NCBI GenBank assembly: GCA_900474095.1
Contig: UCOA01000033.1
Span: 1-63,186, forward strand
From: Hyphomicrobiales bacterium
GTDB taxonomy: Bacteria > Pseudomonadota > Alphaproteobacteria > Rhizobiales > Rhizobiaceae
Reading direction: 5' to 3'
Length of the DNA: 63,186 nucleotides
How positions within the stretch are numbered: the first letter of the stretch is position 1; each line of letters begins with the position of its first letter. The translations under genes were made by a program, and so were the position numbers. Shown in pieces: positions 28,158 through 38,171 of the stretch. The notes under the pieces are model-generated. The model did not search any database, was not told where the DNA came from, and saw only the letters and a list, made by a program, of their open reading frames with translations.

Positions 28158-30488
28158 TCAGAAGGACGACGAGATACCGAACTTGAGGTTCTGAACCCTA
28201 TCGAAATCTTCCTTGGCGATCGGGAACGCATAGTCGATGCGCAGCGGACCGAAGGGCGACGCCCAGAGTAGACCGAGACCAACGGACGCACGCAGCGAAC
28301 TGCCCGTACCGCGAACTCCGTCGGCCGCGGTCACGTCCACATCGTTGCCGTAAAGCGTACCGGCATCGGCGAACACAGCACCGCGGAAGCCTGCATCGCG
28401 TGAAACGAACGGCAGCGGGAATGTCGCCTCGGCGGACGCCGTGAAATAGGTCGTGCCGCCAATGGCATCGCCGTTTTCCGCGCGCGGGCCAACGCCATTG
28501 CGCTCGAAGCCGCGGATATCGTTGCTGCCCAACTGGAATTGGTCGAACACTTCCATCTCGCCGCCGGTGTTGAACACATGGCCGGCACCACCCGCAAGCG
28601 ATGCGACAATATCCGCATCGTCATTCACCGTGTAGTACCACTTGAACTTGCCGGTCAGCTTGTAAAAGTCAGACGTTCCGCCGAGACCGGCATATTCCTG
28701 CGTCGCTGTCGCCAAGATCCCTTCGTGCGCCTGCTGTGCATCGTCGAGCGAGTTGTATGTCAGAGACTGCGAGATCGAAGAACGGTCCCACGGAGAACCA
28801 TTGACGGCACGATCATACGGGCTCGAAAGATCATCCGTATCGCCGTGATAATCCATCTGCGTATAGTTGTATCGCAGCGTTGTCGACAGCCTTTCCGTGA
28901 TCGGAGCCGTTACGCGCAGGCTGAAGCCCTGGTCCTCGTAGCTGTAGTTGTCTTCATCATAGTCGTTTTCGTTCTTGAAGATATCGAAGCCAGCGGCCAG
29001 ACGATAGCCGAGGAAATAAGGCTCCGTGAACGAAACATTGTAGGTCCGGCTGTCTTGGCCACGACCAGCAGCCAAGCGGATATACTGGCCGCGGCCGAGG
29101 AAGTTTTTCTCCTCGATCGAGGCTTCCACCAGGAAGCCGCCGCCACTGCCGGCCGCATAGCCCGCACCGATACCGAATGAGCCGGTCGACTGGTCCTGCA
29201 CATCAACGACAATCACGACGCGGTCGCCCGCGCTGCCCGGCTGCGTGCTGATGTTGACGGCGGAGAAATAACCGAGAGCCTCAAGCCGGCGCTTGGCCGT
29301 CGCAACCATTTCCTGGTTGAACGCGTCGCCCTCGCTCACGTCGAATTCGCGACGGATGACATAGTCGCGCGTGCGGGTGTTACCACGGATTTCGATGCGC
29401 TCGATATAGGCGCGCTCGCCCTGATCGACGAGATAGTCGACAGCGATCGTCCGGTTGCCGAAATCGCGATTGCCGCGCGGAGTTACGCGAGCGAACGGAT
29501 AACCCTGGGCCGCAACACGCTTGGAAATCGCGGAAATGCTTTCCTGAACGTCCTTGGCCTTGTAGACCGAGCCTTCGGAGGTCTGCACGAGACCCTTCAG
29601 TTCTTCAGCATTCACACCTTCGACGGTCGATTCAACATTGACCGGTCCGAAATCGTAGCGTTCGCCTTCTTCGACGGTGATCGTCACGGTGTATTCGTTG
29701 CTGGTTTCATCCAGGACCGCATCAGAGGAAATGATCCGGAAATCCGCATAGCCGCGATTGTAGTAGAACTGGCGCAACAGCTCTTCGTCCGCGCGCAGCT
29801 TGTCGGCGTTGTAGACATCCTTACGGTTCAGGAAGGAAAAGATGCCCGATTCCTTCGTGGCGATCACCGCCTGAAGACGGCCGTCGCTGTAGGCATTATT
29901 GCCGACGAAGTTGATCTGCGTGATCTTCGTGCGATCACCTTCATTGATGACGAAAGCGAGATTGACGCGACCTTCCGCAATCGGAACGACCTGCGTCGTC
30001 ACCGTGACGTCATTACGGCCAATGCCCGCATATGCATCCTTGATCGCCTGAATATCGGATTCCGCCGTCGCCTCGCTGTAGGGGCCGAGCGAACGCGTGC
30101 GAACGACAGCCTGCAGCTTGTCGTCCTTGATCTTACGGTTGCCGTTGAAAACGACCTGATTGACGAGCTGATTTTCGCTCACGGTAACGACAAGCGTGCC
30201 GCCGGAGACATTGACGCTGACGTCGGAGAAATAGCCGGTCGAATAGAGACGCTTCACGGAAGAATCGATATCAGCATTGCTGAAGCTCTTGCCGGGGACG
30301 ATAGTGATGTTGGCGCGGACAGTTTCCGGGCTTACGCGGGTGGCGCCACGGACTTCAACGCGGCTGATCGTTGCGGCTTCTGCTACAGATGCACTTGCAA
30401 GCGTTACAATGCCAGTCCCCGATGCGACAATCCCAGTAGACAGCGCAATCGCCGACACCGCGTTCAAAAATCTTGAACCAGCTTTCAT
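28158..30488 (-). CDS. bamA: Outer membrane protein assembly factor BamA
   Basis: Core of the BAM machine that folds beta-barrels into the outer membrane. The 776-residue protein has a signal peptide ending AEA before ATISRVEVRGATRVSPETVR. POTRA domains follow (VVFNGNRKIKDDKLQAVV, INFVGNNAYSDGRLQAVI, IEIRGNTRTRDYVIRREFDV), then a 16-strand barrel with the VRGF-type loop as DIRGFERNGVGPR and a terminal Phe (LKFGISSSF). The ATG at 30488 has AAGAAGG upstream and starts the signal peptide; the frame extends 27 codons further without need. It lies between rseP and lpxD, the usual arrangement. Confidence 0.96.
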   Translation of the reverse strand: MKAGSRFLNAVSAIALSTGIVASGTGIVTLASASVAEAATISRVEVRGATRVSPETVRANITIVPGKSFSNADIDSSVKRLYSTGYFSDVSVNVSGGTLVVTVSENQLVNQVVFNGNRKIKDDKLQAVVRTRSLGPYSEATAESDIQAIKDAYAGIGRNDVTVTTQVVPIAEGRVNLAFVINEGDRTKITQINFVGNNAYSDGRLQAVIATKESGIFSFLNRKDVYNADKLRADEELLRQFYYNRGYADFRIISSDAVLDETSNEYTVTITVEEGERYDFGPVNVESTVEGVNAEELKGLVQTSEGSVYKAKDVQESISAISKRVAAQGYPFARVTPRGNRDFGNRTIAVDYLVDQGERAYIERIEIRGNTRTRDYVIRREFDVSEGDAFNQEMVATAKRRLEALGYFSAVNISTQPGSAGDRVVIVVDVQDQSTGSFGIGAGYAAGSGGGFLVEASIEEKNFLGRGQYIRLAAGRGQDSRTYNVSFTEPYFLGYRLAAGFDIFKNENDYDEDNYSYEDQGFSLRVTAPITERLSTTLRYNYTQMDYHGDTDDLSSPYDRAVNGSPWDRSSISQSLTYNSLDDAQQAHEGILATATQEYAGLGGTSDFYKLTGKFKWYYTVNDDADIVASLAGGAGHVFNTGGEMEVFDQFQLGSNDIRGFERNGVGPRAENGDAIGGTTYFTASAEATFPLPFVSRDAGFRGAVFADAGTLYGNDVDVTAADGVRGTGSSLRASVGLGLLWASPFGPLRIDYAFPIAKEDFDRVQNLKFGISSSF

Positions 30489-30738
30489 AAATCTTACCTT
30501 CTTCCCAATGCCCCGCAGCGAACTCGTACCGACTCCGGTCAGGGTTGCCGTTTTAACCGCTTTTCTCATACAAGCAAGGGAGCTCGTTAATTTCTGTTTA
30601 CTTCAATTGAAACCGTGTCCTAACGGCCACTACGAAGTTGCTTTATCGTAAACAATTCCTTTCGATCAACCCTTTGAATTCACAATAAGGTCAACCGGCT
30701 CCCGAATGGCCCGCACCACCGGTGCATGCCCCAAAATC

Positions 30739-31872
30739 CTAGCCCAGAAGCAAGCTTATGTCGTTCCAGGTGGCGAAGACCATCAGCATCAAAACCATGG
30801 CAAAACCGATACGGAAAGCGATCTCCTGCATCCCCGGCCCCACAGGTTTTCCGCGGACGGCTTCCACCGCATAAAACATCAGATGCCCCCCATCAAGTAC
30901 AGGAACGGGCATAAGATTGAGAAGTCCAATGGAAACTGAAAGCACCGCTGCCAGTTGCAGGACGGCGGCAACGCCGATCGTCGCCATCTGGCCAGAGGCC
31001 TGGGCAACCCGGATCGGCCCGCCGAGCTGGTCGGCCTTCATCCGGCCGGTAACGAGATTGGCCAGATAGTCGAACGTGCCGGTGACGATGTGCCAACTTT
31101 CAACGACGCCCTGCCCGACAGCCTCTATCGGGCCAAAGGTCTGCAGGCGAAAATTGCCTGTTTCCTGGTTCGTCAGGATACCGATGATGCCCAGTTCCAT
31201 CTTGTTGCCGAACTGATCGGTGATCTCGGTGCGCTGTGGCACCATCGGCAGATCCAGCAATTCGCCCTTGCGCTGGATCTGAATGGTGATCGGCATTTCC
31301 GGGCGAACACTGACATATCGGCGCACGTCGTCGAAGGTCGTCACGGGCGTGCCGTCGATGGAAACGAGCAGGTCGCCCGGCATCACGCCGGCCTGGGCAG
31401 CTGCACTGTTTTCCTTGACTTCGGCAACTACGGGATCGGCCACGGGCTTGCCGTAGATGGAAAAAAGCACGGCAAAGATCGCGATGGCCAGGATGAAGTT
31501 GGCGATCGGGCCGGCGGCGACGGTGACAGCACGTTTCCACAGCTTTGCGCCAAGAAAGGTGCGACCGCGGTCGGCGGCGGAATATTGCTCGAGGCGACCA
31601 TAGTCCGGAACGCTCGCCGCATCCTCGTCGCCGAAGAACTTGACGTAGCCACCGAGCGGAATGGCACAAACCTTCCAACGTGTCCCGTGTTTGTCGGTAT
31701 AGCCGAGCAATTCCGGGCCGAAACCAACGGAGAAGGCGAGGATGCGGATACCGGACCACCTGCCAGCCAGGTAATGACCCATCTCGTGCACGAAGACGAT
31801 CAGCGTCAGAACCAGCAAAAACGGCACGATATAGCCGAGAATAAAGTGAAGCATATCGGCCAGGTAAGCCAT
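30739..31872 (-). CDS. rseP: Site-2 metalloprotease RseP
   Basis: Intramembrane zinc protease that cleaves membrane-bound anti-sigma factors and signal-peptide remnants. The active site HEMGH (His29, Glu30, His33) lies in the first membrane helix (LVLTLIVFVHEMGHYLAGRW). One PDZ domain is visible (AQAGVMPGDLLVSIDGTPVT), and the second motif LNLMPVPVLDGGHL lies near the C-terminus. The 377-residue length is typical of rhizobial RseP. The ATG at 31872 is preferred over an upstream TTG. Confidence 0.95.
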   Translation of the reverse strand: MAYLADMLHFILGYIVPFLLVLTLIVFVHEMGHYLAGRWSGIRILAFSVGFGPELLGYTDKHGTRWKVCAIPLGGYVKFFGDEDAASVPDYGRLEQYSAADRGRTFLGAKLWKRAVTVAAGPIANFILAIAIFAVLFSIYGKPVADPVVAEVKENSAAAQAGVMPGDLLVSIDGTPVTTFDDVRRYVSVRPEMPITIQIQRKGELLDLPMVPQRTEITDQFGNKMELGIIGILTNQETGNFRLQTFGPIEAVGQGVVESWHIVTGTFDYLANLVTGRMKADQLGGPIRVAQASGQMATIGVAAVLQLAAVLSVSIGLLNLMPVPVLDGGHLMFYAVEAVRGKPVGPGMQEIAFRIGFAMVLMLMVFATWNDISLLLG

Positions 31873-31902
31873 GTCATCCCTCAATCAGGTATGCGGCGCC
31901 AT

Positions 31903-32736
31903 TCACGGCCCCAGCAGGATTGCCCCCATAGGCGCGTTTTGTCCACCGGCAGCCATAACTTGCACCAAGACAAATAAAAGCGCGGCAAAACAGGCAAAAA
32001 CAAGTCCGTCGACACGGTCCATGACGCCGCCATGACCGGGAATGAGCCTGCTCGAATCCTTCACGCCGAACCGGCGCTTTATATAGGATTCAAACAGATC
32101 GCCGATCTGACTGGCAACAGACAGTGCGAGTGCCAGCAACGGAATGCGCACGTCGTCCAGCGAAAAATGGCTGAGGAAGACCGCGACGCCTGCAATCACA
32201 CCGGAAACCGCGCCTCCGATCGCACCCGACCAGGTCTTTCCGGGTGAAATGCGCGGCGCCAGTTTCGGACCGCCGATCGCCCGACCTGTGAAATAGGCGA
32301 GAATATCCGTCGCCCACACGACGGCGAAAATGAAGATCATCGCGACCAGGCCGATATCACTTTCACCCCGGATTGCCGAGAGCGAGATCCCCGTAAGCCC
32401 GGAATAGACAATGCCGCCGGGCAGCCACCAGCTGCCGCCGCGCAGAAAGACCAAAATCGCGGCAATAGCGGCAAATGCCGCCAAGGCCAGCAAGGTCAGT
32501 TGCGCGTTATCAAACAGAATGAGAGCGGCGATAACGGCCTGCGAAAGCCAGCCGAAAGCGTTACCCTGGTAGTCGCGCTCAGCAAGACGGCTAATCGTCG
32601 ACCATTCATAGTAAACGAGCAGCGCAATGGCGACAGAGAGCAATTGGAAGACGGTTCCACCGGCCCAGGTCGCGCCTAGGGTGACGACGGCCAGAATGAT
32701 ACCGGAAAAGATGCGCAGCCGCAGTTCTTTCTGCAT
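31903..32736 (-). CDS. cdsA: Phosphatidate cytidylyltransferase
   Basis: Makes CDP-diacylglycerol from phosphatidate and CTP, the branch point of phospholipid synthesis. The 277-residue polytopic membrane protein carries the family signature near its C-terminus (KRRFGVKDSSRLIPGHGGVM then DRVDGL) and at least six hydrophobic helices. Its ATG overlaps the uppS stop by one base, so the two are translationally coupled. rseP follows after 30 bases. Confidence 0.95.
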   Translation of the reverse strand: MQKELRLRIFSGIILAVVTLGATWAGGTVFQLLSVAIALLVYYEWSTISRLAERDYQGNAFGWLSQAVIAALILFDNAQLTLLALAAFAAIAAILVFLRGGSWWLPGGIVYSGLTGISLSAIRGESDIGLVAMIFIFAVVWATDILAYFTGRAIGGPKLAPRISPGKTWSGAIGGAVSGVIAGVAVFLSHFSLDDVRIPLLALALSVASQIGDLFESYIKRRFGVKDSSRLIPGHGGVMDRVDGLVFACFAALLFVLVQVMAAGGQNAPMGAILLGP

Positions 32737-33479
32737 CAGGAGCCAACTGCCAGCGTCGGCTGCGACAGTCCGCCAAAGCGGCGCTCCCGTCCGGCATAGG
32801 CCTTCAATGCGTCAAGGAAAACCTCGCGGCTGAAATCTGGCCAGAGTTCAGGAATGAACAGAAGTTCGGAATAGGCGGCCTGCCAGAGCAAGAAATTCGA
32901 CAGCCGCTCCTCGCCACTGGTGCGCAGGATAAGGTCTGGATCCGGGATGCCGGCCGTATCGAGTTTGCTCGCAATGCGTTCCGGCGTGATCTGGTCGGCC
33001 GTCAGTCGCCCTTGCTCGACATCCATCGCCAGCGCTTGCATCGCGCGGGTCATCTCATCCCGCGAACCGTAGTTGAAGGCGATGACGAGCGTGATGCCGG
33101 TATTGCTGCGCGTCGTATCCTCGGCCTCGATCAGCAATGGCAGAATATCGCCGCGTAGATTGGTCTTGTCGCCGATCACCCGGATGCGAACGTTCTGCCG
33201 GTGCAGATCCGCCAGGTCGCGCCGGATGAAGGCTTTCAGCAATCCCATCAGGTCGGAGACCTCAGCCTCAGGCCGACTCCAGTTTTCGGACGAGAATGCA
33301 AACAGCGTCAGATAGCGGATACCCACCTCGCCGGCGGTCCGGACCGCCTCCCGGACGGCTTCGACACCCTTGCGATGCCCCATCGTGCGCGGAAGCCCGC
33401 GCGAATTGGCCCAACGGCCGTTGCCATCCATGATGATGGCAACGTGCGCGGGAACATTTCTAATCAATGGGTTTGACAT
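32736..33479 (-). CDS. uppS: Isoprenyl transferase (undecaprenyl diphosphate synthase)
   Basis: Cis-prenyltransferase that builds undecaprenyl diphosphate, the lipid carrier for peptidoglycan and O-antigen. The 247 residues start with [20 protein letters not shown], containing the catalytic Asp and substrate-binding Asn, Arg and Trp. The C-terminal motifs [20 protein letters not shown] and [14 protein letters not shown] complete the fold. It precedes cdsA with a 1-base overlap and follows frr by 37 bases. Confidence 0.96.
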   Translation of the reverse strand: MSNPLIRNVPAHVAIIMDGNGRWANSRGLPRTMGHRKGVEAVREAVRTAGEVGIRYLTLFAFSSENWSRPEAEVSDLMGLLKAFIRRDLADLHRQNVRIRVIGDKTNLRGDILPLLIEAEDTTRSNTGITLVIAFNYGSRDEMTRAMQALAMDVEQGRLTADQITPERIASKLDTAGIPDPDLILRTSGEERLSNFLLWQAAYSELLFIPELWPDFSREVFLDALKAYAGRERRFGGLSQPTLAVGS

Positions 33480-33516
33480 CAGCAGCCCGAAAAACAGAGA
33501 CTCGAAAAAGGGCAGT

Positions 33517-34077
33517 CTAGACCTGCATGATTTCCTTTTCCTTATCGGCGAGCAAGCGGTCGATGTCGGAAATCATCTCGTCGGTCATTTTCTGGACCTT
33601 TTCCGACTGGCTGCGGCTCACATCCTGGCCGATGTCCCCGTCTTTTTCGGCTTTTTTCAGGCCGTCCATGCCATCGCGACGAACGTTACGCACCGCGATC
33701 TTCGCCTTTTCGCTGTACTCGTGCGCAACCTTCACCAACGACTTGCGGCGCTCTTCGTTCAGCTCCGGCAAGGGGATGCGCAAATTCTGCCCGTCGACGA
33801 TCGGATTGAGGCCGAGATTCGATTCGCGAATTGCACGATCGACTGCTCCGACCATCGACTTGTCCCAGATCGAAACACCGAGCATGCGCGCCTCCGGCAC
33901 CGTGATGTTGGCAACCTGGTTCAGCGGAACGCGCGAACCATAGGCTTCAACCATGACCGGATCGAGCACATTGGCAGATGCACGGCCGGTGCGCAGTGAC
34001 GCGATATCATGCTTGAAAGCAGCAATAGCGCCGTCCATGCGACGCTTCAGATCACTCAGGTCAATACCTTCACTCAT
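33517..34077 (-). CDS. frr: Ribosome recycling factor
   Basis: Works with EF-G to split the ribosome after termination. The 186-residue protein has the normal RRF length and sequence: [40 protein letters not shown], and the C-terminal [20 protein letters not shown]. It lies between pyrH and uppS on the same strand (53 and 37 bases), the conserved bacterial order pyrH-frr-uppS-cdsA. Confidence 0.97.
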   Translation of the reverse strand: MSEGIDLSDLKRRMDGAIAAFKHDIASLRTGRASANVLDPVMVEAYGSRVPLNQVANITVPEARMLGVSIWDKSMVGAVDRAIRESNLGLNPIVDGQNLRIPLPELNEERRKSLVKVAHEYSEKAKIAVRNVRRDGMDGLKKAEKDGDIGQDVSRSQSEKVQKMTDEMISDIDRLLADKEKEIMQV

Positions 34078-34130
34078 GGATCAAACTCCCGTTTTGTCGC
34101 GGCAGCATTGCCACCGCCGCCCTGTACTGC

Positions 34131-34853
34131 TCAATTGTCTGTTACGATGGTGGCACGACCGCCGCCGGTCAAGATTTCTGCGAAACCGCCCTTCTCGTGG
34201 ATTGAGAACACGATGATCGGAATGCTGTTTTCTCGCGCCAGTGCCACCGCTGCAACATCCATCACCGCCAGACCTTTTTCCAGAACTTCGCTGTGCGTCA
34301 AGCGGTCGAAACGCGTCGCGTTCAGATCTTTCTTCGGGTCGGCGGTGTAGATGCCGTCAACCTGCGTTCCCTTGAAGATCGCTTCCGCACCCATTTCCGC
34401 AGCACGCAGAGCCGCCGCAGAATCGGTGGTGAAGAACGGATTGCCGGTGCCGCCGGCAAAAATCACGACGCGGCCCAGCGAAAGATGGTAGAGCGTTGCG
34501 CGCTGCGAGAAACTTTCGCAGATTTCGGGCATGGCGATCGCCGAGAGCACGACTGTATCGATATCGAGCTTGCGCAAGGACGTCGCCAGGGCCAGGGCGT
34601 TGATCACCGTCGCCAGCATGCCCATATGGTCGCCGGTTACCCGGTCGCCGCCCTTGGACGCCACCGCGACGCCGCGAAAAATATTGCCGCCACCGACGAC
34701 GACGCCGACTTCCACTCCCATCGCGCGCGCTTCGGCAATGTCCGAGGCAATCCGGTCGGCAACCGCGACATCGATGCCAAACCCCTGGTTTCCCATCAGC
34801 GCTTCGCCCGAAGCCTTCAGCAGTACGCGTTTAAAGAGAGGTTCGGCTGACAT
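34131..34853 (-). CDS. pyrH: UMP kinase
   Basis: Phosphorylates UMP to UDP in pyrimidine nucleotide synthesis; member of the amino acid kinase family. The 240-residue product shows FKRVLLKASGEALMGNQGFG, GVEVGVVVGGGNIFRGVAVA, GGTGNPFFTTDSAAALRAAE and the UTP/UMP-binding C-terminus. The ATG at 34853 (MSAEPLFKR) is chosen from family length; nine upstream codons are not conserved. The gene is separated from tsf by 193 bases, so it may start its own transcript. Confidence 0.96.
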   Translation of the reverse strand: MSAEPLFKRVLLKASGEALMGNQGFGIDVAVADRIASDIAEARAMGVEVGVVVGGGNIFRGVAVASKGGDRVTGDHMGMLATVINALALATSLRKLDIDTVVLSAIAMPEICESFSQRATLYHLSLGRVVIFAGGTGNPFFTTDSAAALRAAEMGAEAIFKGTQVDGIYTADPKKDLNATRFDRLTHSEVLEKGLAVMDVAAVALARENSIPIIVFSIHEKGGFAEILTGGGRATIVTDN

Positions 34854-35046
34854 GGTCACTCCTGTCCAAGAAGGGCACACATGCGAGATGGTGCTTGAAA
34901 TTGATCTTTCATCCCCGCGCGGCCGATATCACCCCGGATGATGATCTCCGAAGGAGCCTGCGCCAATGTGATGATGATGCCGGATACACGAAGGGCACCG
35001 CGTTGTCACGCGATGCCCCCCGGTTTTCCCAATCAGGATGAAGAAA

Positions 35047-35970
35047 TCAACCCTTGGCGACGGCTGCCACTTCAGCGGCAAAGTCGGTTTCTTCCTTCTC
35101 GACGCCCTCGCCGAGCAGGAGGCGGGCCATGCCGGTGACTTCGATCGGCGCGCCGACGGTCTTCTCAGCTTCCTTGACGGCAGCTTCGACGGTAAGGTCG
35201 GGGTTCATCACGAAAGCCTGCGACAGCAGTGCAACTTCCTCGAAGAACTTGCGCATACGGCCATCGACCATCTTTTCGATGATGTTGTCCGGCTTGCCGG
35301 AAGCGCGCGACTGCTCGATGAAGATCGAGCGCTCGCGCTCGGCAACGGCCGGATCGACCTCTGTCGAACGGATCGCCAGCGGGTTGGTCGCGGCAATGTG
35401 CATGGCAACCTGACGGCCGATTGCGTTCAGGGCATCCTTGTCGCCGGTCGACTTCAGCGCGACGAGGACGCCGAGCTTGCCGAGGCCGTCCGCAACGGAG
35501 TTGTGAACGTAGGTGGCGACGACACCTTCTTCGACCGACAGCAAGGCGGAACGGCGCAGCGCCATGTTTTCGCCGATCGTGGCAATTGCATCGGTGATGC
35601 TTTCGGCAACGGACTTGCCGGTCGCCGGGTAGTTGGCAGCGGAAATCGCCTCAACCGAGCCATCGGTACCAACAGCGACGCCGGCAATACCACGAACCAG
35701 GTCCTGGAAGGCATCGTTGCGGGCAACGAAGTCGGTCTCGGAGTTGAGTTCGATGACGACGGCCTTGGTGCCGCTGGTGGCAATGCCGATCAGGCCTTCG
35801 GCGGCTGCACGGCCGGACTTCTTGTCGGCCTTGGCAATGCCCTTGGCGCGCAGCCAGTCGATCGCGGCTTCCATGTCACCATTGGTTTCGCCGAGTGCCT
35901 TCTTGCAATCCATCATGCCTGCGCCGGTCTTTTCGCGCAGTTCCTTCACCATTGCTGCAGTAATGCTCAT
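35047..35970 (-). CDS. tsf: Elongation factor Ts
   Basis: Nucleotide exchange factor for EF-Tu. The 307-residue protein begins [20 protein letters not shown] with the Cys-Lys-Lys-Ala-Leu motif next to it, and has the two EF-Ts core repeats ([20 protein letters not shown]). The ATG at 35970 sits after an AAAAGATGAG-like leader and matches the family N-terminus exactly; the frame stays open about 120 codons upstream through the rpsB-tsf spacer, which should not be translated. It follows rpsB by 259 bases with a hairpin between. Confidence 0.97.
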   Translation of the reverse strand: MSITAAMVKELREKTGAGMMDCKKALGETNGDMEAAIDWLRAKGIAKADKKSGRAAAEGLIGIATSGTKAVVIELNSETDFVARNDAFQDLVRGIAGVAVGTDGSVEAISAANYPATGKSVAESITDAIATIGENMALRRSALLSVEEGVVATYVHNSVADGLGKLGVLVALKSTGDKDALNAIGRQVAMHIAATNPLAIRSTEVDPAVAERERSIFIEQSRASGKPDNIIEKMVDGRMRKFFEEVALLSQAFVMNPDLTVEAAVKEAEKTVGAPIEVTGMARLLLGEGVEKEETDFAAEVAAVAKG

Positions 35971-36133
35971 CTTTTTTGCCTCTTCGTTTGTTCGGCTGGT
36001 CCGCAAGCCAGAGAGCCGGCGCGATACCAGGAGGATGTGGCAGGGCATGACCCCTGAATGTGACATCGTGATGAAAGGCTTCATCGCGACGATAGGCATC
36101 GTAAAAACCGGTGTCCGTGGGGATTGGCCCGAT

Positions 36134-36180
36134 GCAAAAAGAACAAGGCCGTTCACTTCTTCAGTCGTAAACGGCCTTGT
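36134..36180 (-). terminator. Hairpin between rpsB and tsf (attenuator/terminator)
   Basis: On the minus strand ACAAGGCCGTT and AACGGCCTTGT form a perfect 11-bp stem with a 16-base loop, followed by CTTTTTGC. It lies 50 bases after the rpsB stop. It could end most rpsB transcripts and lower tsf expression relative to rpsB; tsf may then also have its own promoter in the remaining 160 bases. Confidence 0.75.
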
Positions 36181-36229
36181 CCTGATTTTATCTAGAGGAG
36201 CGGCGGGGAAACCCCGCCATCCAGCCCGA

Positions 36230-36997
36230 TCAGGCTTCGGCGGATTCTTCCAGAGCCGGCTCGATCGGCAGCTCGGCAGAGGCGCCGAGGTCGCGACCGG
36301 ACGAGCTCTGCTGACGGGCGATGCCGTCAAGAGCAGCGCGGGAGATCAGATCGCAATAGAGCGAGATCGCACGCGAAGCGTCGTCGTTGCCGGGGATCGG
36401 GAAATCGATCTGGTCCGGATCGCAGTTCGAATCGATGATCGCGACGACCGGGATGCCAAGACGCTTGGCTTCGTCGATGGCGATCGATTCCTTGTTGGTG
36501 TCGATGATGAACATCAGGTCCGGTACACCGCCCATATCGCGAATACCGCCGAGAGCGCGGTTCAACTTTTCGCGTTCGCGCTCAAGGTTCAGACGTTCCT
36601 TCTTGGTGAAGCCCGAGGCTTCCGAGCTAAGGATTTCGTCGAGCTTGCGCAGGCGCTGGATCGAGTTCGAAATCGTCTTCCAGTTGGTCATCATGCCGCC
36701 GAGCCAGCGGGCGTTGACGTAATACTGGGCCGAGCGCTTGGCAGCGTCAGCGATGATCTCGGACGCCTGGCGCTTGGTGCCGACGAACAGAACGCGGCCG
36801 CCCTTGGCAACCGTGTCGCTGACGACCTGCAGGGCACGCGACAGCATCGGCACGGTCTGTGCAAGATCGATGATGTGAACGTTCGAGCGATCGCCGAAGA
36901 TGTACGGCTTCATTTTCGGGTTCCAGCGATGAGTCTGGTGACCGAAGTGAACACCAGCTTCCAGAAGCTGGCGCATGCTGAAATCAGGCAATGCCAT
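36230..36997 (-). CDS. rpsB: 30S ribosomal protein S2
   Basis: Small-subunit ribosomal protein, 255 residues from the ATG at 36997. It has [20 protein letters not shown] and the S2 signatures ([60 protein letters not shown]). The AAAAGGAGAAAAAGGC leader gives a strong ribosome site. A TTG far upstream would add a non-conserved Arg-rich tail and is rejected. The C-terminus is short and acidic ([13 protein letters not shown]). It is the first gene of the rpsB-tsf-pyrH-frr block. Confidence 0.97.
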   Translation of the reverse strand: MALPDFSMRQLLEAGVHFGHQTHRWNPKMKPYIFGDRSNVHIIDLAQTVPMLSRALQVVSDTVAKGGRVLFVGTKRQASEIIADAAKRSAQYYVNARWLGGMMTNWKTISNSIQRLRKLDEILSSEASGFTKKERLNLEREREKLNRALGGIRDMGGVPDLMFIIDTNKESIAIDEAKRLGIPVVAIIDSNCDPDQIDFPIPGNDDASRAISLYCDLISRAALDGIARQQSSSGRDLGASAELPIEPALEESAEA

Positions 36998-37190
36998 GCC
37001 TTTTTCTCCTTTTCCGGTTGAACCTCCGCAAGGCAAACAGCACCTTCTTCGAAGGCGCCACCGGGTGGAACTGCCCGGATTTCTCCCGGACGGCCCCAAA
37101 CCTTACGTGTGGAATGCGGTGCCCTTACCCCCTGTCGCCCGATAAAGCAAGGGCGAAGGCATAAAATATCGAGCGCGGCGCGTCAGGCTT

Positions 37191-38018
37191 CTACTTGCAA
37201 TCGCCCTGTTTGAAGACTTCCAAGTCGGCAAGCTTGCCGGTCAAGACGAAGTCGCCATAGTCCATCGTCAGATCCCGGGTTATGCCGTTTTCATAGAGCT
37301 TGAACTCCATGCGGTAGATCGGCAGCGCGTCACCGGTCATGTCGTCGTTGAAATAGGAGATAGTCACCGGCCAATAGGGCTTGGAAGCCATGGCGCCGGC
37401 TTTTCCGGCGTCGCTATCACCGGCAACCGGGTTGCGCTGCTTGCCGACCATCGTCGTCGTGATCAGCGTCTTATCGCCGGAATCGGAGCCGTCGAAGATG
37501 CGGGATTCGAACAACGCCTCCCCCTTCTGGGCGCGATCTATGACCTCCAGCATGTGCTCGGTCGGAAACAGGCTCTGGGCAAGATCGACCTGGCGCTTGT
37601 CCGGCGAGGTCAGATCCACCTTCACGCCTTGCTCGGCCTCATGGGCGGAACCGCGCACTTCCTTGTCCAGCTTTTCATCGGTGAAGGAACGCGTCAGGAA
37701 GCGGAAATTGCCGTTCTTCAGGTCCTCGTAGGTGGTTGTCTGCTGATCAGTCAGCCTGACCTCCTCGCCGGTATCGACCTTGGTGACGAAGCGGAAACTG
37801 ACGGTATATCCCTCACAGGCGGAGCCATTGAATTCGTATACCATCCGGCCGTACATTCCGGAAATTCCGGAGCGCTCGGATGCGTCTTTCAGTTCCAGAT
37901 CGTACACGGCACGGTGAGGCACCAGGATATTGGCGGAAGCTGCAGAAGCGCCGCCGACCGTCACGCCTGAGAAACACGCCCATGCCAGAATGACAGAGGC
38001 AAAGCCTGAACGAAACAT
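37191..38018 (-). CDS. eipB: EipB-family cell envelope integrity protein (DUF1849)
   Basis: Periplasmic protein of the DUF1849/EipB family, which in Brucella forms a spiral beta structure with an internal disulfide and supports envelope integrity. The 275 residues include a signal peptide (residues 1-27, ending GGASAASA), then NILVPHRAVYDLELK, a segment typical of the family. The mature part has just two cysteines, Cys68 in FNGSACEGY and Cys274 in FKQGDCK, matching the disulfide pair of Brucella EipB. An AGGAGGAAACGG site fixes the start at 38018. It is divergent from ridA. Confidence 0.9.
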   Translation of the reverse strand: MFRSGFASVILAWACFSGVTVGGASAASANILVPHRAVYDLELKDASERSGISGMYGRMVYEFNGSACEGYTVSFRFVTKVDTGEEVRLTDQQTTTYEDLKNGNFRFLTRSFTDEKLDKEVRGSAHEAEQGVKVDLTSPDKRQVDLAQSLFPTEHMLEVIDRAQKGEALFESRIFDGSDSGDKTLITTTMVGKQRNPVAGDSDAGKAGAMASKPYWPVTISYFNDDMTGDALPIYRMEFKLYENGITRDLTMDYGDFVLTGKLADLEVFKQGDCK

Positions 38019-38171
38019 CCGTTTCCTCCTGTTGGACTCGCCGCCGATGCTATAAGAACACATCCGGCGAAAGCGAGGCATAGATGATCGCGAAGCGGTA
38101 TTTCATCACTTCATGAATCACGCTTTGCATGCAGCATTTGGTAACAAAACACAACAATGACGGAGCTATCC

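Noticed and set aside
34990..35025. GC-rich hairpin (GGGCACCGCG...CGCGATGCCC) after tsf
   Set aside because: It could end tsf transcripts, but the stem has mismatches and no T-run follows on the minus strand, so I do not list it as a terminator.
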